Shown here: in pieces, positions 43,139 through 50,953 of the stretch | How positions within the stretch are numbered: position 1 is the first letter of the stretch | Layout of the letters: the number at the start of each line of letters is the position of its first letter | Assembly (NCBI RefSeq): GCF_019599295.1 | Contig: NZ_JAIEWN010000006.1 | Span: 38,365 to 102,364, forward strand | Origin: Oscillochloris sp. ZM17-4 | GTDB lineage: Bacteria > Chloroflexota > Chloroflexia > Chloroflexales > Chloroflexaceae | Direction: 5' to 3' | DNA length: 64,000 nt | The notes under the pieces: generated by a model | The model's database searches: none | The model's input: the letters and a program-made list of their open reading frames with translations, nothing else | Told to the model about the DNA's origin: nothing | Program-made: the position numbers and the translations under genes

Positions 43139-44233
43139 GTGGATGCGCTGACGATGGTGCTCTTTGTGATCGGCCTGGGCCTGCTGATCGGCGGGGCCGA
43201 GCTGCTGGTGCGCGGGGCCTCGCGCCTCGCTGGGGCGGCAGGGATCCCGCCGCTGGTGATCGGCCTGACGGTGGTGGCCTTCGGCACCAGCGCCCCCGAG
43301 TTCGCGGTGAGCGCCCAGTCGGCGCTCTCCGGCCAGGCCGACATCGCCGTGGGCAACGTGGTGGGCAGCAACATCTTCAACGTGCTGTTCATCCTGGGCG
43401 TCTCGGCGCTGATCGTGCCGCTGGTGGTGCAGCGCCAGCTGGTGCGCACCGATGTGCCGCTGATGATCGGGGCGGGCCTGCTGATGGCCCTGCTGGCCCT
43501 TGATGGGCGGGTGGGCCGGCTCGATGGCCTGATGATGTTCGGGCTGCTGCTGGCCTACATCGTCTTCCAGGTGCGCCAGGGGCTGCGTGAGGGCGCGGCC
43601 TCGGCCGAGGCGCCGGCGCAGCAGGAGGGCCGACCGACCGGGGGCGGCCAGCTGGCCATGAACCTGGGCCTGGTGGCTGGCGGCCTGGTGCTGCTGGTGG
43701 TCGGCTCGGGCTGGCTCGTGGACGGGGCTGTGGCCATGGCCCGCGCCCTCGGCCTGAGCGAGCTGATCATCGGGCTGACGATCATCGCCGCCGGCACCTC
43801 GCTGCCCGAGGTGGCCGCCTCGCTGGTGGCCGCCCTGCGCGGCGAGCGCGATATCGCCGTGGGCAATGTGGTGGGCAGCAACCTGTTCAACATCCTGGGC
43901 ATCCTCGGGCTAACCGCCGTGATCGCTCCCGATGGCGTGACGGTTTCCCCGGCGGCTATGGCCTTCGACATCCCGGTGATGATCGCGGTGCTGCTGGCCT
44001 GTCTGCCGATCTTTTTCACCGGCTACCGCATCGCCCGCTGGGAGGGCGGCCTGTTCCTCGCCTACTATGCGGCCTACACGGCCTACCTGATGCTGTCAGC
44101 GGCCAACCACGACGCCCTGCCGGCTTTCAGCGCGGCCATGCAGCTGTTTGTCCTGCCGCTGACCGCGATCACCCTCGCCCTGCTCGGCGCGCGGGCATTT
44201 GTCCAGCGCCGAGCGCAGCGCGAAGCCATCTGA
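43139..44233 (+). CDS. CaCA-family cation/sodium or proton antiporter, YrbG-like
   Basis: 364 residues, ten to eleven membrane helices in two homologous halves. Both alpha repeats are seen: VVAFGTSAPEFAVSAQSALSG with GNVVGSNIFNVLFILG, and IIAAGTSLPEVAASLVAAL with GNVVGSNLFNILGILG. A cytoplasmic linker with AEAPAQQEGR separates them. The family exports calcium or other divalent cations. Control by a manganese riboswitch suggests that this member exports Mn2+ or protects against it. GTG start chosen for the AGGGAG seven bases upstream; an ATG at 43154 is possible. Confidence 0.92.
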   Translation: MDALTMVLFVIGLGLLIGGAELLVRGASRLAGAAGIPPLVIGLTVVAFGTSAPEFAVSAQSALSGQADIAVGNVVGSNIFNVLFILGVSALIVPLVVQRQLVRTDVPLMIGAGLLMALLALDGRVGRLDGLMMFGLLLAYIVFQVRQGLREGAASAEAPAQQEGRPTGGGQLAMNLGLVAGGLVLLVVGSGWLVDGAVAMARALGLSELIIGLTIIAAGTSLPEVAASLVAALRGERDIAVGNVVGSNLFNILGILGLTAVIAPDGVTVSPAAMAFDIPVMIAVLLACLPIFFTGYRIARWEGGLFLAYYAAYTAYLMLSAANHDALPAFSAAMQLFVLPLTAITLALLGARAFVQRRAQREAI

Positions 44234-44234
44234 A

Positions 44235-44582
44235 TCAGGGCAGGATCGTGATCTCGCCCTGCATGGCCTCGTGGCCGGGCACCGAGCAGTAGAAGCGGAA
44301 GGTGCCCGCCGTGCGTGCCGGGAAGATCATCACCGCGTCCACGCCGTCGGTGGCGGCGATCGACCGGTCGCCCGAGGGCAGCAGGATGACGAGGTTGTGG
44401 GCCAGCTTGCCCTTGTTGCTCAACGTCAGGAAGACCTGGTCGCCCACGTGGGCCTCGACCTTGTCGGGGGTGAACTGCATCTCGGTGGCCACGACGGTGA
44501 TATGAGTCTCGGGCAGCGGCGCGCCGCAGCCGCTGAGGATGACCGTGAGGGTGAACAGAAGGGCGGGCAGTAGCCGACGCAT
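44235..44582 (-). CDS. Cupredoxin lipoprotein (auracyanin/plastocyanin-like)
   Basis: 115 residues with a lipobox (LSGC, Cys19), so the mature protein is anchored outside the membrane. The type 1 copper ligands are in place: His62 (LAHNLV), Cys99, His104 and Met107 (YCSVPGHEAM). Such proteins carry electrons between membrane complexes; in phototrophic Chloroflexota the related auracyanins serve this role. Here the protein is short and could also be a copper-binding or terminal-oxidase-associated protein. The ATG at 44582 has GGAGAG upstream. It converges with the antiporter gene, with a single base between the two coding regions. Confidence 0.85.
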   Translation of the reverse strand: MRRLLPALLFTLTVILSGCGAPLPETHITVVATEMQFTPDKVEAHVGDQVFLTLSNKGKLAHNLVILLPSGDRSIAATDGVDAVMIFPARTAGTFRFYCSVPGHEAMQGEITILP

Positions 44583-44640
44583 GCGCTCTCCATACACAAT
44601 GAGATAACGAGGGCCTTTGGGAATTCAGGTACAATGGGCT

Positions 44641-44677
44641 GTAAGGGCGCAGCAGCGCGGCGCTGCTGCGCCCCGAC
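44641..44677. repeat. Hairpin element upstream of mrpA
   Basis: GTAAGGGCGCAGCAGCGC pairs with GCGCTGCTGCGCCCC over a very short loop. Nearly the same sequence as the elements at 29633 and 59445 (inverted relation of arms). Confidence 0.88.
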
Positions 44678-44736
44678 AAATCACATATCTCTAGTATACT
44701 CCACAAGCTGACGCCGGCTGATGATAAGGGAGAGGG

Positions 44737-47130
44737 ATGCTCGCTTCAATCGTGCTGATCACGCTGGCCGCCGCGCCGCTCGGGCTGCTCGCCAGACGCG
44801 GGCCACGGCCCCTGGTGGGCTGGGGGCTGGCCCTGCTCCCGGCGGCCATCTTCGCCCTGCTGCTGTCCCAGCTCCCGGCGGTGGCGGGCGAGGCCCACAT
44901 CACCCAGGCCATCCCCTGGGCGCCCGCGATGGGCGTGGAGCTGCGCTTTACGCTCGACGGCCTGAGCCTGCTCTTCGGCCTAGTGATCAGCGGCATTGGC
45001 GCGCTGATCTTCGGCTACGCTGGCCACTATATGCAGAGCGACCCCGGCCTGGGCCGGTTTTTCGTCTACCTGATCCTGTTCATGGGCGCGATGCTCGGCC
45101 TGGTGCTGGCCGGCAATGTGCTGACGATGTTCCTCTTCTGGGAGCTGACCTCGGTCACCTCCTACCTGCTGATCGGCTATAAGCACGACTACCCGGACGC
45201 CCGGCGCGGCGCGCAGCAGTCGCTGCTGATCACAGCGGGGGGCGGGCTGGCCCTGCTGGTGGGCCTGCTGCTGCTCGGCGAGGCGGCCCGGCGGGCGGGC
45301 GTCCCTCCGGGCGAGGCCTACACCTTCGAGGCGATCATCGGCGCGGGCGAGGCGATCAAGGCCGGGCCGCTCTACGCCCCGGCGATGATCCTGGTCTTCC
45401 TGGGCGCCTTCACCAAGTCGGCGCAGTTCCCCTTCCACTTCTGGCTGCCCGGCGCGATGCAGGCCCCCACGCCGGCGTCGGCCTTCCTGCACTCGGCCAC
45501 CATGGTCAAGGCCGGGATCTACCTGCTGGCCCGCCTGGCCCCCGGCCTGGGCGGCACGCCGCTCTGGAGCGGCACGCTGGTGCTGGTGGGCGGCTTCACC
45601 TTCGCCTTCGGCGCGCTGGTGGCGACTCGTAAGCTTGACATAAAAGCTCTGCTGGCCTACACCACCCTGAGCATGCTCGGCGGGCTGGTGATGCTGATCG
45701 GCCTCGGCGGCAAGTACGCCGCCGAGGCCCTGGCGGTCAACATCCTGGCCCACGCGCTCTACAAGTCCGCGCTGTTCATGATCGCCGGGATCATCGACCA
45801 CGAGACGGGCACGCGCGACCTGAACCGGCTGGGCGGGCTGCGCCGCTTTATGCCGGGCACGGCCGCCTTCACCGCCCTGGCCCTGCTCTCGCAGATGGGC
45901 ATCCCGGTCTTCTTCGGCTTTGTGGGCAAGGAGATCATGATCGAGGCGGCCCTCCAGAGCCCGCTGGATGCGCCCTGGCGCTACGCGGCCCTGGCGGCGA
46001 TCGTCGTCGGCGCGGTGGGCTACATCGTGGCCGCCTGGCGCCTGTTCAAGGGCGCCTTCCTGGGCCAGCCCTCGCCCGATGTGCTCCAGCACCATGTGTT
46101 CGACCCGCACCTGGGGATGCTGGCCGCCCCGGCGGTCCCGGCGGCGCTCTCGCTGCTGCTGCCGCTCGGCCTGCTGCCCCTCGTCTCGCAGCTGCTGGCC
46201 CCGGCCGCCTCGGCGGTCTACGGCAAGGAGCTGGAGCTGGAGCTGGCCCTCTGGCACGGGCTGAACGTGGCCCTGGGCGTGAGCGCGGCGGCCATCCTCG
46301 GCGGCGCCCTGCTGGCTCGCTTCGAGCGGCGGCTGGCCGCCCTGCCCTCGCCCCTGCCGGCCTGGGCCGACGGGGCCAGGCTGTTCGACCGGCTGACCGA
46401 CGCCATGCTCGCCGGGGCGACGGCCTTCACCGCCGCCATCCAGGCCGGCCAGCTGCGCCGCTACATCCTGTACACCACCGCCGCCTTCCTCTGCGCCGTG
46501 GGCATCCCCCTGGCGATCTACGGCGCGGCCAGCGCCATCCCGATCACCCCCGACCCGCAGCTGCAGCCCTACGAGGTCTTCGCCGCCGCGCTCATCCCGG
46601 TGGCGATCGTGGCCACGATCAGAGCCCGCTCGCGGGTCGGCGCGATCATCGCCGTGGGCGTGGTGGGCGCGATGGTCTCGCTCTTCTTCATCCTCTTCAG
46701 CGCGCCGGACCTGGCCCTGACCCAGCTGCTGATCGAGGTGCTCTCTACGGTCTTCCTGCTGCTGGTCTTCTCGGTGCTGCCGGCCCGCTTCGAGATCCTC
46801 TCGTCGCCATGGGCGCGCGCGCGCGACGCGGCCATGGCCGCGCTGGTGGGCCTGCTGATGACCGGCCTGGTGCTGGCCACCGCCGGCAGCGACGCCTTCG
46901 GCTCGATCGCGCCCTACTTCCTGGAGAACAGCCTGGAGAAGGGCAAGGGCCACAATGTGGTGAATGTGATCCTGGTGGACTTCCGCGGCTTCGACACGCT
47001 GGGCGAGATCACGGTGCTGCTCACCGCGCTGCTCGGGATCTACGGCCTGCTGCGGATGCGGCGGGCTTCCCCTCCCCCCCCAGCCCCCTCTCCCAGCAGG
47101 GGAGAGGGGGGGCAGAAGGAGGGCGCATAG
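44737..47130 (+). CDS. mrpA: Na+/H+ antiporter subunit A
   Basis: 797 residues, about 20 membrane helices. The NADH-dehydrogenase-type antiporter core covers about 100-430 (FLFWELTSVTSYLLIGYKHD, then LHSATMVKAGIYLLARLAPG and KALLAYTTLSMLGGLVMLIG), and the C-terminal MrpB-like part contains FFILFSAPDLALTQLLIEVL. Subunit A forms the ion path of the seven-subunit Mrp complex that exchanges Na+ for H+. The last about 20 residues (SPPPPAPSPSRGEGG) are encoded by a hairpin repeat at 47084-47110. GGGAGAGGG precedes the ATG. First gene of a complete mrpABCDEFG operon. Confidence 0.95.
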   Translation: MLASIVLITLAAAPLGLLARRGPRPLVGWGLALLPAAIFALLLSQLPAVAGEAHITQAIPWAPAMGVELRFTLDGLSLLFGLVISGIGALIFGYAGHYMQSDPGLGRFFVYLILFMGAMLGLVLAGNVLTMFLFWELTSVTSYLLIGYKHDYPDARRGAQQSLLITAGGGLALLVGLLLLGEAARRAGVPPGEAYTFEAIIGAGEAIKAGPLYAPAMILVFLGAFTKSAQFPFHFWLPGAMQAPTPASAFLHSATMVKAGIYLLARLAPGLGGTPLWSGTLVLVGGFTFAFGALVATRKLDIKALLAYTTLSMLGGLVMLIGLGGKYAAEALAVNILAHALYKSALFMIAGIIDHETGTRDLNRLGGLRRFMPGTAAFTALALLSQMGIPVFFGFVGKEIMIEAALQSPLDAPWRYAALAAIVVGAVGYIVAAWRLFKGAFLGQPSPDVLQHHVFDPHLGMLAAPAVPAALSLLLPLGLLPLVSQLLAPAASAVYGKELELELALWHGLNVALGVSAAAILGGALLARFERRLAALPSPLPAWADGARLFDRLTDAMLAGATAFTAAIQAGQLRRYILYTTAAFLCAVGIPLAIYGAASAIPITPDPQLQPYEVFAAALIPVAIVATIRARSRVGAIIAVGVVGAMVSLFFILFSAPDLALTQLLIEVLSTVFLLLVFSVLPARFEILSSPWARARDAAMAALVGLLMTGLVLATAGSDAFGSIAPYFLENSLEKGKGHNVVNVILVDFRGFDTLGEITVLLTALLGIYGLLRMRRASPPPPAPSPSRGEGGQKEGA
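47084..47110. repeat. Hairpin repeat coding for the MrpA tail
   Basis: CCCCCTCTCCC (47084-47094) pairs with GGGAGAGGGGG (47100-47110), in-frame within the last codons of mrpA and giving a Pro/Ser-rich tail. It appears to be an insertion of a dispersed palindrome at the end of the gene. Confidence 0.8.
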
Positions 47131-47133
47131 CTC

Positions 47134-47601
47134 ATGTACGACTCCGTCATCCTGCGCAGCGTGTCCCGGCTGATGCTGCCGATCCTGCTGCTGCTCTCGG
47201 TGTTCATGCTGCTGCGCGGCCACAACCTGCCCGGCGGCGGCTTCATCGGCGGGCTGGTGGCCTCCTGCGCGGTGATCTTGCAGATGGTGGCCTTTGGGCC
47301 GACCTTCGCCCGCCGCGTGCTGCCGGCCAACTACCTGGCCATGGCCGCCGTCGGCGTGATCTTCGCGGCGAGCTGGGGCCTGCCGGCGCTGCTCGGCGGA
47401 CAGCCCTTCCTGACCGCCCTCTGGCTCCCCGAGCCCATCCCGGGCGTGGGCAAGATCGGCACGCCGGTGCTCTTCGACGTGGGCGTCTTCCTGACGGTGA
47501 TCGGGGTGACGACGCAGATCGCCCTGCTGCTCTCCGAGGAGCCGCTGCTCTTCCCCATGGAGCGGGGGCCGGCCAGGGACGAGGGCGCGCCGCGGGCGTA
47601 A
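47134..47601 (+). CDS. mrpB: Na+/H+ antiporter subunit B
   Basis: 155 residues with four membrane helices and the MrpB/MnhB signature [20 protein letters not shown], followed by [17 protein letters not shown]. It starts three bases after the mrpA stop codon, so it is translated with it. Part of the small-subunit module of the Mrp complex in the cytoplasmic membrane. Confidence 0.95.
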   Translation: MYDSVILRSVSRLMLPILLLLSVFMLLRGHNLPGGGFIGGLVASCAVILQMVAFGPTFARRVLPANYLAMAAVGVIFAASWGLPALLGGQPFLTALWLPEPIPGVGKIGTPVLFDVGVFLTVIGVTTQIALLLSEEPLLFPMERGPARDEGAPRA

Positions 47602-47609
47602 AAGCGTAT

Positions 47610-47660
47610 GGTCTGTTGGCGAGCATGGCCAGCTTCGCTGGCCATGCTCGCCAACAGACC
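47610..47660. repeat. Perfect hairpin between mrpB and mrpC
   Basis: A 24-bp perfect stem (47610-47633 with 47637-47660) and a TTC loop; the other strand shows the GCGAAGC tip. Related to the hairpin at 50845-50895, which shares TGGCCAGC arms. Confidence 0.95.
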
Positions 47661-47673
47661 AAGAGATACTGTC

Positions 47674-48012
47674 ATGGTCTTAATCCTCGCGATAACCATT
47701 GGCTGCCTGTTCGCCGGGGCGATCTACCTGATGCTGCGGCGCAGCGTGGTCAAGCTCATCCTGGGGCTGCTCCTGCTCAGCCACGGGGTCAACCTGCTGA
47801 TCTTCACCATGGGCGACGGGGTGCGCCGGGGCGCGCCGCCGATCGTGGACGACGCCGGCCTGCCGCCGGCCAACGTGGCCGACCCACTGGTGCAGGCGCT
47901 CATCCTGACGGCGATCGTGATCAGCTTCGGCATCATGGCCTTCGTCCTGGCCCTGGCCTACCGGGCCAACCAGGCCGTCGGCTCGGACGACCTGGACGAT
48001 ATGATTGAGTAG
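47674..48012 (+). CDS. mrpC: Na+/H+ antiporter subunit C
   Basis: 112 residues, three membrane helices, NuoK-like: MLRRSVVKLILGLLLLSHGVNLL is the conserved second helix with its membrane Glu position replaced by Lys/Leu context, and LVQALILTAIVISFGIMAF is the third. The ATG at 47674 lies 14 bases after the hairpin; only weak AGAG serves as ribosome-binding site. The stop codon begins the next hairpin element (TAGGGCC). Confidence 0.93.
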   Translation: MVLILAITIGCLFAGAIYLMLRRSVVKLILGLLLLSHGVNLLIFTMGDGVRRGAPPIVDDAGLPPANVADPLVQALILTAIVISFGIMAFVLALAYRANQAVGSDDLDDMIE

Positions 48013-48080
48013 GGCCGCAGCAGCGCGCCCTGTTGCGCTGCGAGGCCCCGATGACATGGGCCGCGCTGCTGTGGCCCTAC
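48009..48080. repeat. Hairpin element between mrpC and mrpD
   Basis: Arms GTAGGGCCGCAGCAGCGCG and CGCGCTGCTGTGGCCCTAC around a loop of about 34 bases. The left arm supplies the mrpC TAG. The mrpD ATG follows ten bases later. Confidence 0.88.
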
Positions 48081-48089
48081 AGGTGATCT

Positions 48090-49607
48090 ATGGCAAACCA
48101 TCTCTTTCTCCCGTTCATCGTGCCGATCTTCGGGGCGGCCCTGGCGGTGCTGCTGGGCCAGCGGCGGCCCCTGGCCCGCGCGGCCGTCCTGGCGAGCGTG
48201 CTGTTCAACGTCGGCTACGGCGGCTGGCTGCTCTGGCTGGTGATCTCGGGCGGGCGCCTGGTCGCCCAGGCCTCGGGCTGGCCGGCTCCCTTCGGCATCT
48301 CGCTGGTGGCCGACGCCCTCGGCGCGACGATGCTGCTCGTCGCGGCGCTGCTGATGCTGGGCACGCTGCTCTACGGCCGGGCCAGCACGGGGCCGATCTA
48401 CGACTCGCCCTTCTACGAGCCGCTGCTGCTGCTGCTGCTGCTCGGCGTCAGCGGGGCCTTCCTCACCGGGGACCTGTTCAACCTCTATGTGTGGTTCGAG
48501 GTGCTGCTGATGGCCTCGTTCGGGCTGATCACCCTGGGCGGCACGCGCGCCCAGCTGGTCGGCGGCCTGAAGTATGTGGTGCTCAACCTGTTCGGCAGCA
48601 CGGCCTTCCTGATCGGCTGCGGCCTGATCTACGGGCTGGCGGGCACCCTGAACATGGCCCACCTGGGCGAGCGCATGGCCGCCCTGCGCCAGCCCGGCCT
48701 GAGCACGGCGATCGCCGGGCTGTTCCTCTTCGCCTTCGGCAGCAAGGCCGCTATCGCGCCGCTGTTCTTCTGGCTGCCCGACAGCTACCACACCCCGCCG
48801 CCCGCCGTGACGGCGATCTTTAGCGGCCTGATGACCAAGGTCGGCGTCTACGCGCTCTACCGGGTCTTCGGCATCGTCCTGCCGGGCGAGCTAGCCCTGA
48901 TCGCGCCGCTCATCCTGGCCCTGGCCGGCGTCACCATGGTGGTCGGGGTGATCGGGGCCATGGCCCAGATGAACATCCGGCGCATCCTCTCGTTCCACAT
49001 CGTCAGCCAGATCGGCTACAGCATCATGGGGCTGGGGCTGGCCAGCGCGGCCGGGCTGGCCGCCGGCCTGCTCTTCACCACCCACGTGATGATCGTCAAG
49101 GCGGCGCTGTTCTTCCTGGGCGGGGCCGTCGAGCAGGTGGCCGGCACGGGCGACCTGAAGAAGCTGGGCGGCATGGCCCGCCGCGAGCCGGCCCTGGCGA
49201 CCTTCTGGTTCCTGGGCATCCTCTCGCTGGCCGGCATCCCGCCCATGAGCGGCTTCTTCGGCAAGCTGGCCCTGCTCCAGGCCGGCGTGGCCCAGGGCCA
49301 GCTCCTGATCACCGGGGTGGCCGCCGGCGTCAGCCTGCTGACCTTCTTCTCCATGCTGAAGATCTGGAACGAGGTGTTCTGGAAGAAGTCCTACGAGGAT
49401 ATGAGCAAGCTGCCGCGGGTGCCGCTGGGCCTGCTGCTCCCCGGCGCGCTGCTGGTGCTGCTGAGCCTGGCGATCGGCGTCGGCGCAGGCCCGATCTCCG
49501 CGCTGAGCGCGCAGGCCGGCGCGCAGGCCCTCGACCTGAGCGGCTACGCGCAGGCCGTCTGCGGGGCGGGCGGCTGCGAGGCGGCCGTGTCGGATCTGAT
49601 GAAGTGA
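48090..49607 (+). CDS. mrpD: Na+/H+ antiporter subunit D
   Basis: 505 residues, about 14 membrane helices, with the same antiporter fold as NuoN/L/M. Motifs include FNLYVWFEVLLMASFGLITLG (conserved Glu in helix 5), FFWLPDSYHTPPPAVTAIFSG, MTKVGVYALYRVF and the late segment GIPPMSGFFGKLALLQAG. With MrpA it forms the proton/sodium translocating part. AGGTGA lies before the ATG. Confidence 0.95.
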   Translation: MANHLFLPFIVPIFGAALAVLLGQRRPLARAAVLASVLFNVGYGGWLLWLVISGGRLVAQASGWPAPFGISLVADALGATMLLVAALLMLGTLLYGRASTGPIYDSPFYEPLLLLLLLGVSGAFLTGDLFNLYVWFEVLLMASFGLITLGGTRAQLVGGLKYVVLNLFGSTAFLIGCGLIYGLAGTLNMAHLGERMAALRQPGLSTAIAGLFLFAFGSKAAIAPLFFWLPDSYHTPPPAVTAIFSGLMTKVGVYALYRVFGIVLPGELALIAPLILALAGVTMVVGVIGAMAQMNIRRILSFHIVSQIGYSIMGLGLASAAGLAAGLLFTTHVMIVKAALFFLGGAVEQVAGTGDLKKLGGMARREPALATFWFLGILSLAGIPPMSGFFGKLALLQAGVAQGQLLITGVAAGVSLLTFFSMLKIWNEVFWKKSYEDMSKLPRVPLGLLLPGALLVLLSLAIGVGAGPISALSAQAGAQALDLSGYAQAVCGAGGCEAAVSDLMK

Positions 49608-49614
49608 GGCCCCT

Positions 49615-50124
49615 ATGCTTGTCCTAAACCTGATGCTCGCCATCGTCTGGATGGTGCTCCAGACCTCCTTCACCTGGCCCGACTTCGTGGTGGGCATGGG
49701 CGTCGGCTTCGCGATCATCGGCCTGAGCGAGGGCGCCCTGCGCTGGCAGGGGTCGCCCGCGCCCAGCCCGGCCGCCGGGCGGGCCCACGTCGGCTACGTG
49801 GCCTTCACCCTGCGCGTGCTCGGCTTCATCTGGTTTGTGATCGTGGCGATCGTGCGCTCGAACCTGGAGGTGGCCCGGATCGTGCTGAGCCCGCGCCACG
49901 ACTTCCGGCCGGGGATCGTCGGCGTGCCGCTGGACGTGCGCAGCGACGCCGGGATCACCCTGCTGGCGATCGTGGTGACGATCACCCCCGGCACGGTGGC
50001 CCTAGACGTGTCGAGCGACCGGCAGACAATGTATATCCACGCGATGGACGTGCGCGATGTGGCGGCCCTGCGCTCCGAGATCAAGGACGAGTTCGAGCGC
50101 CGCGTGATGGAGATCTTCCCATGA
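49615..50124 (+). CDS. mrpE: Na+/H+ antiporter subunit E
   Basis: 169 residues with two or three membrane helices at the N-terminus (NLMLAIVWMVLQTSF, then FTLRVLGFIWFVIVAI) and a cytoplasmic C-terminal domain with TPGTVALDVSSDRQTMYIHA, typical of MrpE. It overlaps mrpF by four bases (ATGA), so the two are translationally coupled. Confidence 0.93.
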   Translation: MLVLNLMLAIVWMVLQTSFTWPDFVVGMGVGFAIIGLSEGALRWQGSPAPSPAAGRAHVGYVAFTLRVLGFIWFVIVAIVRSNLEVARIVLSPRHDFRPGIVGVPLDVRSDAGITLLAIVVTITPGTVALDVSSDRQTMYIHAMDVRDVAALRSEIKDEFERRVMEIFP

Positions 50125-50390
50125 GCCTGTTCGCGACCCTGATGGGCGGCCTGCTGGCGGTGCTGGTGATCTCGCTGGTGCTGACCATGGCCCGCCTGCT
50201 GATCGGCCCGAGCATCCCCGACCGGGCGGTGGCCTTCGACATGGTCATGATCCACGTGGTGGGCATCGGCGCGATCACCGCCGCGCTGACCGACGAGTCC
50301 ATCCTGATCGACGCGGTGATCGTCGTCGCCGTGCTGGGCTTCCTGGGCACGGTGGCCCTGGCCCGCTACATCGAGGAGGGGGGCAGCTGA
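50121..50390 (+). CDS. mrpF: Na+/H+ antiporter subunit F
   Basis: 89 residues, three membrane helices, with MrpF signature ARLLIGPSIPDRAVAFDMVM and the ending AVIVVAVLGFLGTVALARYI. It overlaps mrpE by four bases and mrpG by one base, and is one of the small membrane subunits. Confidence 0.94.
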   Translation: MSLFATLMGGLLAVLVISLVLTMARLLIGPSIPDRAVAFDMVMIHVVGIGAITAALTDESILIDAVIVVAVLGFLGTVALARYIEEGGS

Positions 50391-50743
50391 TGACCCTTAT
50401 CGAGATACTCGCCGTGGCCCTGACCGCCGTGGGCGTGCTGTTCACCCTGATCTCATCGGTGGGCATCATCCGCATGCCCGACCTCTACACCCGCGTCCAC
50501 GCGGTCGGCAAGGCCGGCACCCTCGGCGTGGCCGGGGTGCTGCTGGGCGTGGCCGTCTCCTTCGCCGACCTGCTCACCGGCGTGAAGATGCTCGCCCTGG
50601 TGGCCTTCTTCTTCCTCACGGCGCCGGTGGCTACGCATATGCTCGACCGGGCGGCCTTCATCACCGGCGTGCGGCCGATCCCGGCGACCCGGCCGAACGA
50701 CCTGGAGGGCGCCTACGACCGCGAGAGCAAGCGGCTGCGGTAG
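50390..50743 (+). CDS. mrpG: Na+/H+ antiporter subunit G
   Basis: 117 residues, three membrane helices, with MrpG signature LISSVGIIRMPDLYTRVHAV and FFFLTAPVATHMLDRAAF. It overlaps mrpF by one base and ends the operon. Its TAG is the start of a hairpin element. Confidence 0.94.
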   Translation: MTLIEILAVALTAVGVLFTLISSVGIIRMPDLYTRVHAVGKAGTLGVAGVLLGVAVSFADLLTGVKMLALVAFFFLTAPVATHMLDRAAFITGVRPIPATRPNDLEGAYDRESKRLR

Positions 50744-50953
50744 GGACGCAGCGTGCTGCGCCCCGGGGGCCAGCCCCCGGGACCCCCGCTGGGGGCGCTA
50801 CGCCCATGCGCATCAACGTAAGCCCCAGCTTCTCGGAATTCCTTGTTGTTTTGGCCAACATGGCCAGCGAAGCTGGCCATGTTGGCCAAAACAACGTCGG
50901 GTTTTAGGGCGGCAGCCCTAACGTTGATGCGCATGGGGCGCGCAGCCCCGGCG
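50740..50953. repeat. Nested palindromes between mrpG and the WD40 gene
   Basis: An outer inverted pair CGCCCATGCGCATCAACGT (50801-50819) and ACGTTGATGCGCATGGGGCG (50921-50940) surrounds a perfect 24-bp hairpin with GAA loop at 50845-50895 (tip GCGAAGC). GC-rich hairpins (CCGGGGG/CCCCCGG) precede them at about 50762-50782. No gene is seen; likely the terminator zone for both convergent transcripts. Confidence 0.88.
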
